A DNA stretch of 55,594 bases. Source: an uncultured Prevotellaceae bacterium (GTDB taxonomy: Bacteria; Bacteroidota; Bacteroidia; Bacteroidales; Bacteroidaceae). Where the stretch lies: positions 1 through 55,594 of the forward strand of contig ONHN01000010.1 in assembly GCA_900317635.1 (NCBI GenBank), read 5' to 3'. Position 1 is the stretch's first letter. Each line of letters opens with the position of its first letter. The notes below the pieces were generated by a model. That model had not been told where the DNA came from, did no database searches, and was given only the letters and a program-made list of their open reading frames with translations. A program made the translations under genes and the position numbers. This document shows positions 14,654 to 23,815 of the stretch, one piece after another.

Positions 14654-17600
14654 ATGGAGAAGACCCTGAAAGTATATCGCGCCTCCGCTGGCTCGGGCAA
14701 GACGTTCACGCTCGCAGCCGAATACATCGCTTTGCTGCTTGGCGGCAGCGAGGACACGCATCGCGGCCTGCTGGCCGTGACGTTTACCAATGCGGCGACG
14801 ACGGAAATGAAGACGCGTATCGTCTCTGAGCTCTGCGACCTCGCACAAGGCGTGGAGGGCGACTTCGCCGCCGCTGTGCGGGAAAAGATGGGCGTCGCCC
14901 CCGATACGCCGTTGCGCACAAAGGCCCGCGAGGCGCTGCGCGCCCTTATCCACGACTACGACCACTTTGCCGTGACGACCATCGACAGCTTCTTTCAACG
15001 TCTGCTGACTAGCCTGGGGCATGAGCTAGGCCTTGCAGCCGACTTGCGCGTGGACCTTGACGACGTCACAATCTGCGATGCCGCCGTCAACAGCATACTG
15101 CAAAGCGTCAACAGCCGCGAGGACGTGAAGCACTGGGTGCGCGAATACATTCGCACGAACGTGGAAGACGAGAAGGGTTGGAGCATTACCGAAGAGATTA
15201 AGAAATTTGCAGAAAACAACGTTCTCAGCGAGGAATTTCAACGTGGCGGCGAAGAACTGCTTGCGTTCATCAACGATGACGAAAAAATGCGCGCCTATCG
15301 CGACAAGCTGTATGCTATCAAGCAACAGCTGAAAAATGAGATGGATGTCCTCGTTAAGCCCGCGCTAACATTGCTGGATAGTTTCAAGGAGGAAGATGTA
15401 GCCAACCGTGGCTCTATCATACGCAGTTTCCTACAAAAATCTCAGTCTTTCGATAAAGGCTATTCGCCTGGAAAAAGAATTTTAGAATATATCGAATACC
15501 CAGAAAGATGTATCAGTGGCAAGTTGCGCAAAGATTCTGCTTGTTTGGCAGAGGCCACGCGTTTGTCGCATGCATTGGCATCAGTTTTGGATTATCGCAA
15601 GGAAGCGATACCTTTATATAATAGCTGTGAACTTACGTTGCAGTGGCTGGGTCCGCTTCGCTTGTTGGGTGTCATTGCCGAAGAGATGAACGAGATAAGC
15701 GCAGAGCTTGGTTTGATGCTCCTCTCCGTAACGAAGCTCCTGCTGGGCGAAATGGTGAAAGACAGCGACGCGCCTTTTGTGCTCGAGAAAGCGGGTACGC
15801 GCTATCAGCACGCCATGGTTGACGAGTTTCAAGACACGAGCCGCTCGCAGTGGCAGAGCATTCGTTCGCTCATTCGCGAACTGAGTGCGCACGGGCAGCG
15901 CAGCCTCATCGTTGGCGACGTAAAGCAGAGCATTTATCGCTGGCGCGGCGGCGACTGGAGTATTTTGCAGGGCATAGAAAGCGACAAGGCGTTTCAGGGC
16001 GTTACCGACACGCAAACCCTCGACACGAACTTCCGCAGCAGGCGCGAAGTGGTTGACTTTGTGGCCCGCCTTTTCCCCGTTTGTGCCAAACTGCTTGACG
16101 GTTTAGGCAAGAGCGATGTTCTCACTAATATATATAAGGATACGCGGCAACGCGTGCCCTCGGGGCGCGATGGCGGTTACGTCCGCCTGACGTTGTCTCA
16201 TAATGAGGCTTATACAGCATTGCCCAAATTAGAAGAAGACGATTTGATGCCCGAGTACAGCTTGCCCGCTCAGATGCGGCGGCTGCACGCCTTGGGCGTT
16301 CCGTATAGTGCGATGGCAATCCTCGTGCGCAAAAACAAAGAGACGCAAGAGCTGCTGACGTATTTTTCCGCCCATTGCCCCGATATACCCCTTATCAGCG
16401 AAGAAGCCTTCCAGCTCTCGTCCTCTCCCGCCGTACAGCTTGTGGTCAACGCCCTGCGCTATTTGCACGATAGGGAAGATACTGTTGCTGCCTGCTACTG
16501 TGCGCGAACTTGGTGCGGTTTCGTGCGTCGTTCTGGAGATGACGAAGCATCGATTTGTGCCAATCCAACGCAATTTCTTCCGCCCTCGCTGACCGATGAC
16601 GTTACGCACGCACAGTTGCGCCGCCTACCGCTCTACGAACTTTGTCAGAGGCTCATTGCCCTCTTTGGACTTGACACGGTGCAGACGCAAGAGCACTTGG
16701 CGGGTAGTGCCGCCTTCCTCCTACGTTTCCAAGATAGTGTGTTGGCTTACTTGAAAGACAATACTGCCGACCTTCCTGCGTTCTTGAAACTATGGGATGA
16801 GCGCATAGCAAAAACAGCCATTCCATCGGGAAATGTGGAGGGCGTGATGATACAGACTATACATAAGTCGAAAGGGCTGGAATACCACACCGTTTTCATT
16901 CCCTTCAGCACGTGGGAAATAGAAGAAGACGCTTCGGGCTCTAAGGATAACATTTGCTGGTGGCATACCTCGGCCGCTCCATTCAGCGACCTGCCCCTTG
17001 TGCCCATTAAGCTCACGAAGCAGTGTGCGCAATCCGTCTATGAAGCGTCGTACCAGCAAGAGCATCTGCAGCAACGCGTTGAGAACCTTAACCTGGCCTA
17101 CGTTGCCTTTACGCGTCCGCGTTACAACTTGCTTTTGTGGACGCAGTATCAGCCATCGCAAAAGGTGAGGGAAGGTAAAGAACCCGTTCCGCTGAAGAAG
17201 TTAGGCCCGCTGTTGCAGACGGCACTTGCTGAGGACAAGGATATTTTGCCTCAGACCGACAGTTTTTTCGATGGCGACTTAACCATTTATGAGGTAGGCA
17301 CTCCCGAGCCATTGCCGCCCGTCGACTCGAAACCTTCGACAGACAGCAGCGAGCAGCGCAATCCCTTCAAGGTGACTCCCTTGGAACTCCCCATGACGAT
17401 AGAAACCTTCCCTCTGCGTGCGGAGTTCCGCCAGTCGGGTCAGGCTACCGCCTTTTTGACCAACCTTACTGAAGAAGAGCAACAACGCGCCCATTATATA
17501 GAAATTGGCAATATCTACCACTACCTTTTCTCGCAAATACGTAGCACCGGCGATGTGGAGCGCGCCGCGCAGCTCCTTGTCCGCCAGGGTATTTTGCCCG

Positions 17601-17932
17601 CCGAAGTAGATGCCGTGAAGTTGGCAGCCGATGTGCGCCGACACATTGCTCAGAGTAGGGTGGGGGCGTGGTTTGACGGCAGTTGGAAACTCTATAGTGA
17701 GCGCGCGTTGCTCTATCGCGATGCCGACGGCGATTTGCAGACGCGACGCCCCGACCGCGTGATGCGTCGCGGAGCAGAGACCGTTGTTGTTGACTTTAAG
17801 TTTGCCACACCGCGCCCAGCCCACGAGGAGCAAGTGCGCGAGTACGTTGATTTGTTGCGCCGTGCAGGGTATGAGAACGTGCGCGGTTACCTTTGGTATG
17901 TTTATCGCAACTATGTTGTGGAGGTCAGATAG
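14654..17932 (+). CDS. AddA/RecB-like UvrD-type helicase-nuclease
   Basis: 1092 residues. An upstream-extended reading is possible, but the promoter at 14615-14622 rules it out. Helicase motifs in order: Walker A ASAGSGKTF (10-18), AVTFTNAATTEMKTR, DEFQDTSRSQW (about 390), VGDVKQSIYRWRGGDW, DTNFRSRREVV, GVMIQTIHKSKGLEYHTVF (about 735) and NLAYVAFTRPRYNLLL. The C-terminal PD-(D/E)XK nuclease is marked by RPDRVM, VVVDFKFA (about 1045) and EQVREYVDLL. Such proteins unwind and degrade double-strand ends for RecA loading. The next gene encodes the AddB-like partner, so the pair is probably this organism's AddAB-type recombination nuclease. Bacteroidetes members are divergent, so I leave the symbol blank. 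Confidence 0.88.
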   Translation: MEKTLKVYRASAGSGKTFTLAAEYIALLLGGSEDTHRGLLAVTFTNAATTEMKTRIVSELCDLAQGVEGDFAAAVREKMGVAPDTPLRTKAREALRALIHDYDHFAVTTIDSFFQRLLTSLGHELGLAADLRVDLDDVTICDAAVNSILQSVNSREDVKHWVREYIRTNVEDEKGWSITEEIKKFAENNVLSEEFQRGGEELLAFINDDEKMRAYRDKLYAIKQQLKNEMDVLVKPALTLLDSFKEEDVANRGSIIRSFLQKSQSFDKGYSPGKRILEYIEYPERCISGKLRKDSACLAEATRLSHALASVLDYRKEAIPLYNSCELTLQWLGPLRLLGVIAEEMNEISAELGLMLLSVTKLLLGEMVKDSDAPFVLEKAGTRYQHAMVDEFQDTSRSQWQSIRSLIRELSAHGQRSLIVGDVKQSIYRWRGGDWSILQGIESDKAFQGVTDTQTLDTNFRSRREVVDFVARLFPVCAKLLDGLGKSDVLTNIYKDTRQRVPSGRDGGYVRLTLSHNEAYTALPKLEEDDLMPEYSLPAQMRRLHALGVPYSAMAILVRKNKETQELLTYFSAHCPDIPLISEEAFQLSSSPAVQLVVNALRYLHDREDTVAACYCARTWCGFVRRSGDDEASICANPTQFLPPSLTDDVTHAQLRRLPLYELCQRLIALFGLDTVQTQEHLAGSAAFLLRFQDSVLAYLKDNTADLPAFLKLWDERIAKTAIPSGNVEGVMIQTIHKSKGLEYHTVFIPFSTWEIEEDASGSKDNICWWHTSAAPFSDLPLVPIKLTKQCAQSVYEASYQQEHLQQRVENLNLAYVAFTRPRYNLLLWTQYQPSQKVREGKEPVPLKKLGPLLQTALAEDKDILPQTDSFFDGDLTIYEVGTPEPLPPVDSKPSTDSSEQRNPFKVTPLELPMTIETFPLRAEFRQSGQATAFLTNLTEEEQQRAHYIEIGNIYHYLFSQIRSTGDVERAAQLLVRQGILPAEVDAVKLAADVRRHIAQSRVGAWFDGSWKLYSERALLYRDADGDLQTRRPDRVMRRGAETVVVDFKFATPRPAHEEQVREYVDLLRRAGYENVRGYLWYVYRNYVVEVR

Positions 17933-17990
17933 TAAAAACGAGAAACATTAAGCAAGAACCCCTAAACACGCTAAAGCAACAAAAAACATA

Positions 17991-18024
17991 CTAAAGAGTC
18001 TTTGTGCCCTTTGTGGTTTTAAAC
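17991..18024 (+). repeat. CTTTGTG-type leader repeat
   Basis: CTAAAGAGTCTTTGTG continuing into CCCTTTGTGGTTTTAAAC, ending 57 bp before the AddB-like start codon. It is related to the sequences before der and the RluA gene (both CTAAAG + CTTCGTG). Confidence 0.6.
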
Positions 18025-18081
18025 AATCAACGTAATCATTACCCACAAGTAGTTACCCATCGCATAAGAAATATCGCGCTA

Positions 18082-20826
18082 ATGACACCTTTCCTTCAAT
18101 CTGTAGCCAACGACCTCGTTGAGCGTTTTGGTAACGACCTCTCGCGCTTGACGCTTGTATTTCCCAACAAGCGTGCCGGCCTTTTCTTCAACGACTACTT
18201 GCAGCGTAGCGACCGTCCGATGTGGGCACCGCAGCAGTGCAGTATATCGGAATTGCTCTGTTCGTTTTCCGACCTTGACGAGGTGGACGAGATAGAGGCC
18301 GTTTGTCGCCTGTACAATATCTATATGCGCCTGACGGGTGCCGACGAGACGCTCGACCGCTTCTTTGGTTGGGGGCAACGCCTATTGGCCGACTTCGACG
18401 ACGTTGATAAGAACCTTTGCAACGCGCAGCTGCTTTTCGTCAACGTTCGCGACTATCATCGCATAGACCAATTTGCAGATTTCCTCACCGAAGAGCAGAA
18501 GCGCATACTGCGGCGTTATAGCGTAGATTTCCGCGAAGGCGAGCGCACGCAGTTGCGCGAGAATTTCTTTAAGGTGTGGGACAACCTGCTTGCTATTTAT
18601 AACGATTTCAACGCGGAATTAGCCGCCGACGGCCTAGCCTATCAAGGGGCGCTCTACCGCCGGACCGTTGAGCGCATCGTGGCGGGAGAGGCCGCTTTGC
18701 CCGACGACGTGGCATACTACGTCTTTGTAGGGTTCAACGTCTTAGATAAAGTAGAGCATCAATTCTTTAGCTACTTGCAACGTGAGGGTCGCGCCCTTTT
18801 CTATTGGGACTACGACACGTTCTATACTTCCGCCGACAGCCCTTACGAAGCAGGTCGCTTCTTGCGCGACAACCTGAAAGATTTTCCTTCGTCCCTTCCG
18901 CCCTCGCTGTTCAACAACATGAGCCGTGAGAAACAGATTGAAATAGTCAGTGCTCCTACGGAGAGTGCCCAAGCTTTCAGTACAGCCCCCTGGTTGCGTG
19001 AGCACCTGACGCGTGAGGACGAAAAGCAAACAGCCGTTGTCTTGCTCAACGAAGACCTCGTTGAACCCGTCTTGCATGCCTTGCCGCCTGAGGTGCAGGG
19101 CCTGAACGTAACGATGGGTTTCCCGTTGGCCCATACCCATGCCTTCTCCTTCTTGCATAGTAAGTTGAAACATGTTTCTGCGAAGGCAACGAAAGACGAC
19201 AATGCAAAATTTTTGCGCGACTTGTCCGAGCAACTACGCGAGGATGCTCGCTTAAAAGACGAAGCCGCCCGCCAAGACGAGGCGGGTAGCGACGATGCCG
19301 TGCTCCCGCTGATGCGACAACTTCATGCTGAAGCCTATTTCAAGTGCTACACCGTTCTGAACCGCTTCATCCGCCTTGTTGAGAGCGGCTTGCTGAGCGT
19401 AGAACCTTTGACGCTGCAAAGGCTGGTGTTTGGCGTAGTGCGTCGTGGCAGTGTGCCGTTTCATGGCGAGCCCGCCGCAGGACTGCAAGTGATGGGGCTG
19501 CTCGAGACGCGATGTCTCGACTTCCGCCGTATTCTCCTGCTGTCGTGTTCAGAAAACTTCCTGCCCCGCACATCGTCCGAGCATTCTTTTATTCCCTATC
19601 CCCTGCGTCGTGCCTATGGCCTGACGCTGGTTGAAAAGAAGACAGCCGTCTTTGCCTACTACTTCTTCCGCTTGTTGAGTCGTGCGGAACACGTCACGCT
19701 GATGTACAACACGACTTCGACCGATGCGCGTGCTTCAGAGCGTTCGCGCTTCTTGACGCAATTGCTGTTGGCTCCCGAGTTGCGCGTAGTACAGAAAGCT
19801 TTCAGTTCGCCCCAGCAGATAGCTGCGCTGCGTCCTTTACGCATTGATAAACCAGCCAATCTCATCGAACAGCTCACAGACCCCGAACATCCCCTTTCGC
19901 CTTCATCCATCAATAGCTACCGCCGTTGTCCGCTGCAATTTTTCTACAAGCGTATCTGCCATTTGCATACGCCCGAGGCCGAGACCGACGAGTTGCAGAA
20001 TAACACTTTCGGCACTATCTTCCACCGTGCCGCCGAGTTGTTCTACACTGAAGTGCCCGATGCGGAGGGACGTGTCAGCCCTGATGTCTTACGCTCCTTT
20101 CTTGGCGACAAGCCCCAGCGTAGTCTGGAACGCTACGTGTTGCGTGCGTTCAACGATGTGGAGGTTGAAATGAACGATGTGGCTGCATTGTCGGCAACAG
20201 AATATCTGCGAAACTTAATAAGCCACGACCTAAGGTTGCCAGAACTTCGCATTGTGAAGTTAGAGCAGAAATTCTCTGTTGATATTCCTGTTATGGCGGC
20301 AGGCCGTACGGTTACGTTTCGCGTTGGGGGCACTGTCGACCGTTTAGACTCCTTCGTTAACCCCTTGACGGGTCGCCTTTGCCTGCGCGTGCTCGACTAT
20401 AAAACGGGCAAGGAGGCCAAGCGTAACGACAAGCCTGCACGGTACAATAGCATTGTTGAGCTTTTTGCCGACCGAAGCGAGACCGAGAGTGCGGCTCAAT
20501 TGCAAACGTTGCTCTATACGATGGCCGTGAAGCGGCGCGCTGCAGAGTTCGTTCCCGTTGGTACCGACGTAACCTCCGCCGTCTTCCATTTACCCAGTGC
20601 GGCGAAGGAAGATTATAGTCCGTGGCTGTGGTTGGGCGGGGAGATTATTACCCATTTCACCGATGAAATAGAGGAGGAGTTCCAATGTCAGCTTCAGCAG
20701 TTGCTGTCCGACATTGTCGATCCGGAATTCCCCTTTGCCGCCGTGCTCGACGAGAACAAGCGCTGCCGTCATTGCGATTACCGCATCTTGTGCGGTTTGA
20801 AGAGCGAAACTTGCACTAAGCGCTGA
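18082..20826 (+). CDS. AddB-like PD-(D/E)XK nuclease
   Basis: 914 residues from ATG 18082 (MTPFLQSVANDLVERFG). The frame is open further upstream, but those codons lie in a dispersed repeat. The N-terminus LTLVFPNKRAGLFFNDYLQ resembles the degenerate helicase domain of AddB proteins. Near the C-terminus SPSSINSYRRCPLQFFYKRI and, about 280 residues later, RCRHCDYRILC supply the cysteines expected for a 4Fe-4S staple. The nuclease core is in between, with RVLDYKTGKEAK (about 771) carrying the Asp and Lys. It should act with the preceding helicase on broken DNA ends in the cytosol. A 149-bp gap separates the genes. Confidence 0.86.
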   Translation: MTPFLQSVANDLVERFGNDLSRLTLVFPNKRAGLFFNDYLQRSDRPMWAPQQCSISELLCSFSDLDEVDEIEAVCRLYNIYMRLTGADETLDRFFGWGQRLLADFDDVDKNLCNAQLLFVNVRDYHRIDQFADFLTEEQKRILRRYSVDFREGERTQLRENFFKVWDNLLAIYNDFNAELAADGLAYQGALYRRTVERIVAGEAALPDDVAYYVFVGFNVLDKVEHQFFSYLQREGRALFYWDYDTFYTSADSPYEAGRFLRDNLKDFPSSLPPSLFNNMSREKQIEIVSAPTESAQAFSTAPWLREHLTREDEKQTAVVLLNEDLVEPVLHALPPEVQGLNVTMGFPLAHTHAFSFLHSKLKHVSAKATKDDNAKFLRDLSEQLREDARLKDEAARQDEAGSDDAVLPLMRQLHAEAYFKCYTVLNRFIRLVESGLLSVEPLTLQRLVFGVVRRGSVPFHGEPAAGLQVMGLLETRCLDFRRILLLSCSENFLPRTSSEHSFIPYPLRRAYGLTLVEKKTAVFAYYFFRLLSRAEHVTLMYNTTSTDARASERSRFLTQLLLAPELRVVQKAFSSPQQIAALRPLRIDKPANLIEQLTDPEHPLSPSSINSYRRCPLQFFYKRICHLHTPEAETDELQNNTFGTIFHRAAELFYTEVPDAEGRVSPDVLRSFLGDKPQRSLERYVLRAFNDVEVEMNDVAALSATEYLRNLISHDLRLPELRIVKLEQKFSVDIPVMAAGRTVTFRVGGTVDRLDSFVNPLTGRLCLRVLDYKTGKEAKRNDKPARYNSIVELFADRSETESAAQLQTLLYTMAVKRRAAEFVPVGTDVTSAVFHLPSAAKEDYSPWLWLGGEIITHFTDEIEEEFQCQLQQLLSDIVDPEFPFAAVLDENKRCRHCDYRILCGLKSETCTKR

Positions 20827-21161
20827 TGGTGAGTGGCTCAGCCTTCCGAACAGCTTGCTTTGTGGTGAGAATTGTAACTCAAGTTGGCAAAAACGTTTTC
20901 GAAATGTAAAAAAATGTTTTAACTCGCTTTGTCTTAGGCGAAAGGTTTTCCTTTTGTCTAATTTGTTTTGAATTTTGCAGTGGCTTACGAAGTTCCTGAA
21001 AAGGTTACTTAATTTTGAGTTAACGAGTGACGAGTGGCGAGTGACAAGCCACCAGATGAGCTTGTCACCGGCATAGCCAGACTTATAGCTCGTCGCTGAA
21101 AAGGTTGTTAGTAGTTAGCCAACGCAAAGACTAAACGACATTTTATTTACATTCTTATTCA
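20827..21161 (+). other. Gene-free gap before the DUF3575 operon
   Basis: There is no credible ORF. A stretch of mixed T-rich sequence (20880-21010) includes GAATTTTGC, a weak match to the -7 box. A heptanucleotide repeat lies at 21025-21048. I see no terminator with a U-run after the AddB-like gene. Confidence 0.6.
21025..21048 (+). repeat. Heptanucleotide repeat (GAGTGAC/AAGTGAC type)
   Basis: GAGTGACGAGTGGCGAGTGA followed by CAAG: three imperfect heptamers of the family also seen at 6705, 26831, 28084 and 46936. Confidence 0.7.
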
Positions 21162-21707
21162 ATGAGTTTTAGAACCCTCCTTGTGGCGGTTTTGCTTTTT
21201 TTGTGTGGTATTAGCCAAAGCGTATATGGCCAGCGCGTCAGTTTGAAGACCAATGCGCTGGGTTGGGCTACGCTTTCGCCGAACCTCGGGCTGGAACTAC
21301 GTCTTTCGCGCCACAACACGTTGAACCTTGAAGGTTCGATCAATCCTTTCAAATTTGGTGATCATTCGCTGCGTCACGTTATGTTTTCGCCAGAGGTGCG
21401 CCACTGGTTCAGTGGACGTCCGCAAACGCGCCACTTTTGTGGTGTGATGGCCGTAGGCGGGGCGTATAACGTGATGTTAAAAGACGATATTCACCACGGC
21501 ATGGCGCTTGGCATAGGTGGTACGTATGGTTACAGTTTCGTTCTTGGGCAGCGTTGGAGTATGGAATTGACGGCCGGCGTAGGTTTTTTGCATCGGTCCG
21601 AGAAGACGCGGCCCCATACGTCCCCCTCGTCTGAAGACCGCAACCGCCACATCAATGGTTTTTATCCGCTGAAGCTCGGTGTCAACTTTGTTTACATCTT
21701 AAAATAA
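21162..21707 (+). CDS. DUF3575 outer-membrane protein
   Basis: 181 residues with a signal peptide (about 1-24, ending VYGQ). RVSLKTNALGWATLSPNLGLELRLSRHNTLNLEGSINPF is the characteristic opening of DUF3575 proteins, small predicted beta-barrels. They are often encoded beside OmpA-like proteins in Bacteroidetes fimbrial (Mfa/Fim-type) loci. The protein ends with a strand (LKLGVNFVYILK). It is the first gene of a compact three-gene operon: 11 bp separate it from the next start. No fimbrillin gene is seen nearby, so the operon may serve another surface structure. Confidence 0.85.
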   Translation: MSFRTLLVAVLLFLCGISQSVYGQRVSLKTNALGWATLSPNLGLELRLSRHNTLNLEGSINPFKFGDHSLRHVMFSPEVRHWFSGRPQTRHFCGVMAVGGAYNVMLKDDIHHGMALGIGGTYGYSFVLGQRWSMELTAGVGFLHRSEKTRPHTSPSSEDRNRHINGFYPLKLGVNFVYILK

Positions 21708-21718
21708 GCCGTGCGCGT

Positions 21719-23815
21719 ATGAAGGCACTATACAATATTAATATTATAAGAGACGGCGCGGCCTGGCGCAAGTTGTTGCTCGTGGTCGTCCTTCCGTTCG
21801 TAGCTTTGGCCGTGCATGGCCAGGTGAAGCGTATTGGCGGTCAGGTGACCTCCAATGCCGACAACAAACCCATTGCTGGGGTGAACGTCATTGACCCGAA
21901 AACTAAGCGTGTCTTGGCCGTTACCGACGAGGACGGAAAGTTTGCTTTCGACTTCTATCCCAACGGCACCATTCGGTTTCAGATGTTGGGCTGTGAACCC
22001 GTCACCGAAAAGGTGCGCGACCGCGACTTTATTCCCGTTGTCATGAGCGTTATGGCCGTGGAGGTGGACGAAGCCGTCGTCGTGGCTAAACGCGAGCGCA
22101 AGAAAATCAAGCCTGAACCTACCACGTTGGAGGTGAAAGGCAACTGGCTGACGATAAAAGACATCATTCGCATTCCCGACGAGATTTTCCACGCCAACTC
22201 GCGCCTTGTCGTTCAGCCCATTCTTTATAACGAGACGCGCAAGGAGCAGACGCTGATGAAACCCATTGTATTTGATGCGCAGGAGTACAACTACACGCAA
22301 AACCGTATGTACGACTACGGGATGCGCGAACGCGATCCGCTGGGCCGTTTCGTAGAGGTCAAGAGCAAGGCTTCGAGAGAGAAGAAAGACGAAGTCGTGA
22401 ACGACACCATCAGCTATGCCGACTCAATCTACGTTGTGGATGAAACCATTCACGACTATTACCTCTGCAAGTTCTACATGGCCTTGGAGGACTATCAGAA
22501 GATATACTATAACGACACCGACATCGTGGCGCAAGGGACCGTGAACCCCTTGCGCTTTATGGAATATAACTTCAAAGGCGCAGCACTGAACGATTCGGCC
22601 TACATACCTAAGGTTGAAAAGCAGCTTCGCGACACTCACGGCGACATCAACTTGCGCTTTGCCTTAGGTAAGAGCGACCTTGACGCTACCGACGCGCAAA
22701 ACGCTGCGGAACTCGGAAAGCTCAACGCACAGCTCAATGAGATAGTTGCAGGACGCGACACGCACCTGCAAGCATTCTCCATATTGGGTACGGCCTCGCC
22801 CGATGGTAGCTATGCTACGAACAAGCGGTTGGCCGAAAGCCGTATGCAAAATGCACTGAACTACATAGTCAGCCGGCTTGACGAAGATACGCGCAGCACG
22901 ATGGAAGTAAGCAGCGATGCGCGCGTGGCCTCGTGGACCGACGTGGCCGACCTGTTGCGCGCCGACTCGCTCTTCGATGAAGCTGCCCAAGTCGAAGCCG
23001 TGGTCAATCGAAATAGCAGTCAGGACGCTCAGACGCGCGAACTGCGCCGGACGAGCCTCTATTCCTTGCTTCTGAGTGAATACTGTCCTCGCCTGCGCCG
23101 CGTAGAGTATCAGTTGCAATACTCTATCTTCCGCCAACTCACGTTGGAAGAGATACAAGACCTCTATCGCCGCAAGTATATCACGGGCGAGAGCAAAGAC
23201 CAATTGTCGCGCTATGAGTTCTATCGTCTGTTCCGCACCGAGCAGAACGACACTGTGCGCGAGGTGATGTTGCGCCGTGCCTTGGACGAATACCCCAAGT
23301 TTACCTTAGCCGCTTCCGACTTGGCCGAACTCCTCATCAAGCAACGTAGGCCCAACTCAGCCATAACGAAGCCTTTTGCTGGTCCAAAGGCCCCTAAAGC
23401 CATCAACCTCAACCACGTTGTAGCCCTCTTAGCCGAGAACCGTTTTAGCAGTGCCGACACCATAGCCTCCTTCTTACCTGTTGACGACGACACGCGCCTT
23501 GTGAAGGCCACTGTGGGAATGCTGAACGGAGAGTTTGAAGACAACTACGAAGTGGTGGCAGCATCCAGCCCGCTTAACGCCGTGGTAGCCTTGCTGGCCG
23601 TGAAACATAACGACGAGGCCTTGGCGCGCGCCAAGGAATTGCCTACAGACCAAGCTTTGACCCACTATCTGCTGGCAACGTGCTACAACCGTAAGGAAAA
23701 CGTCACCGATGCCATTAAGGAGTTGGAAACCGCATTCCGCCTCGACCCCTCCCTCAAAGAAACCGCCAAGCTCGACGGCGACTTAAACCGCCTTATCAAC
23801 ATCCTGAAGAAATGA
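21719..23815 (+). CDS. Carboxypeptidase-regulatory/OmpA-like/TPR surface-assembly protein
   Basis: 698 residues. A long n-region and signal peptide (about 1-35) are followed by a carboxypeptidase-regulatory-like Ig domain (RIGGQVTSNADNKPIAGVNVIDPKTKRVLAVTDEDGKFAF..., about 38-115). A central region with no obvious family follows (about 120-310). Then comes an OmpA-like segment (about 312-390, with FSILGTASPDGSYATNKRLAESRMQNALNYI) and a helical C-terminus with TPR-like repeats (about 520-698). This combination recalls the OmpA-type partners of DUF3575 proteins in fimbrial loci and, more loosely, PorE of type IX secretion, but the order differs and there is no beta-propeller. The stop overlaps the next gene's start (ATGA). 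The codons after the start contain an 18-bp AT-rich repeat also found at 31340. Confidence 0.82.
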   Translation: MKALYNINIIRDGAAWRKLLLVVVLPFVALAVHGQVKRIGGQVTSNADNKPIAGVNVIDPKTKRVLAVTDEDGKFAFDFYPNGTIRFQMLGCEPVTEKVRDRDFIPVVMSVMAVEVDEAVVVAKRERKKIKPEPTTLEVKGNWLTIKDIIRIPDEIFHANSRLVVQPILYNETRKEQTLMKPIVFDAQEYNYTQNRMYDYGMRERDPLGRFVEVKSKASREKKDEVVNDTISYADSIYVVDETIHDYYLCKFYMALEDYQKIYYNDTDIVAQGTVNPLRFMEYNFKGAALNDSAYIPKVEKQLRDTHGDINLRFALGKSDLDATDAQNAAELGKLNAQLNEIVAGRDTHLQAFSILGTASPDGSYATNKRLAESRMQNALNYIVSRLDEDTRSTMEVSSDARVASWTDVADLLRADSLFDEAAQVEAVVNRNSSQDAQTRELRRTSLYSLLLSEYCPRLRRVEYQLQYSIFRQLTLEEIQDLYRRKYITGESKDQLSRYEFYRLFRTEQNDTVREVMLRRALDEYPKFTLAASDLAELLIKQRRPNSAITKPFAGPKAPKAINLNHVVALLAENRFSSADTIASFLPVDDDTRLVKATVGMLNGEFEDNYEVVAASSPLNAVVALLAVKHNDEALARAKELPTDQALTHYLLATCYNRKENVTDAIKELETAFRLDPSLKETAKLDGDLNRLINILKK

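Noticed and set aside
21719-23815. Type IX secretion component PorE
   Set aside because: The carboxypeptidase-regulatory and OmpA parts are present, but the beta-propeller is missing and the TPR is at the wrong end.
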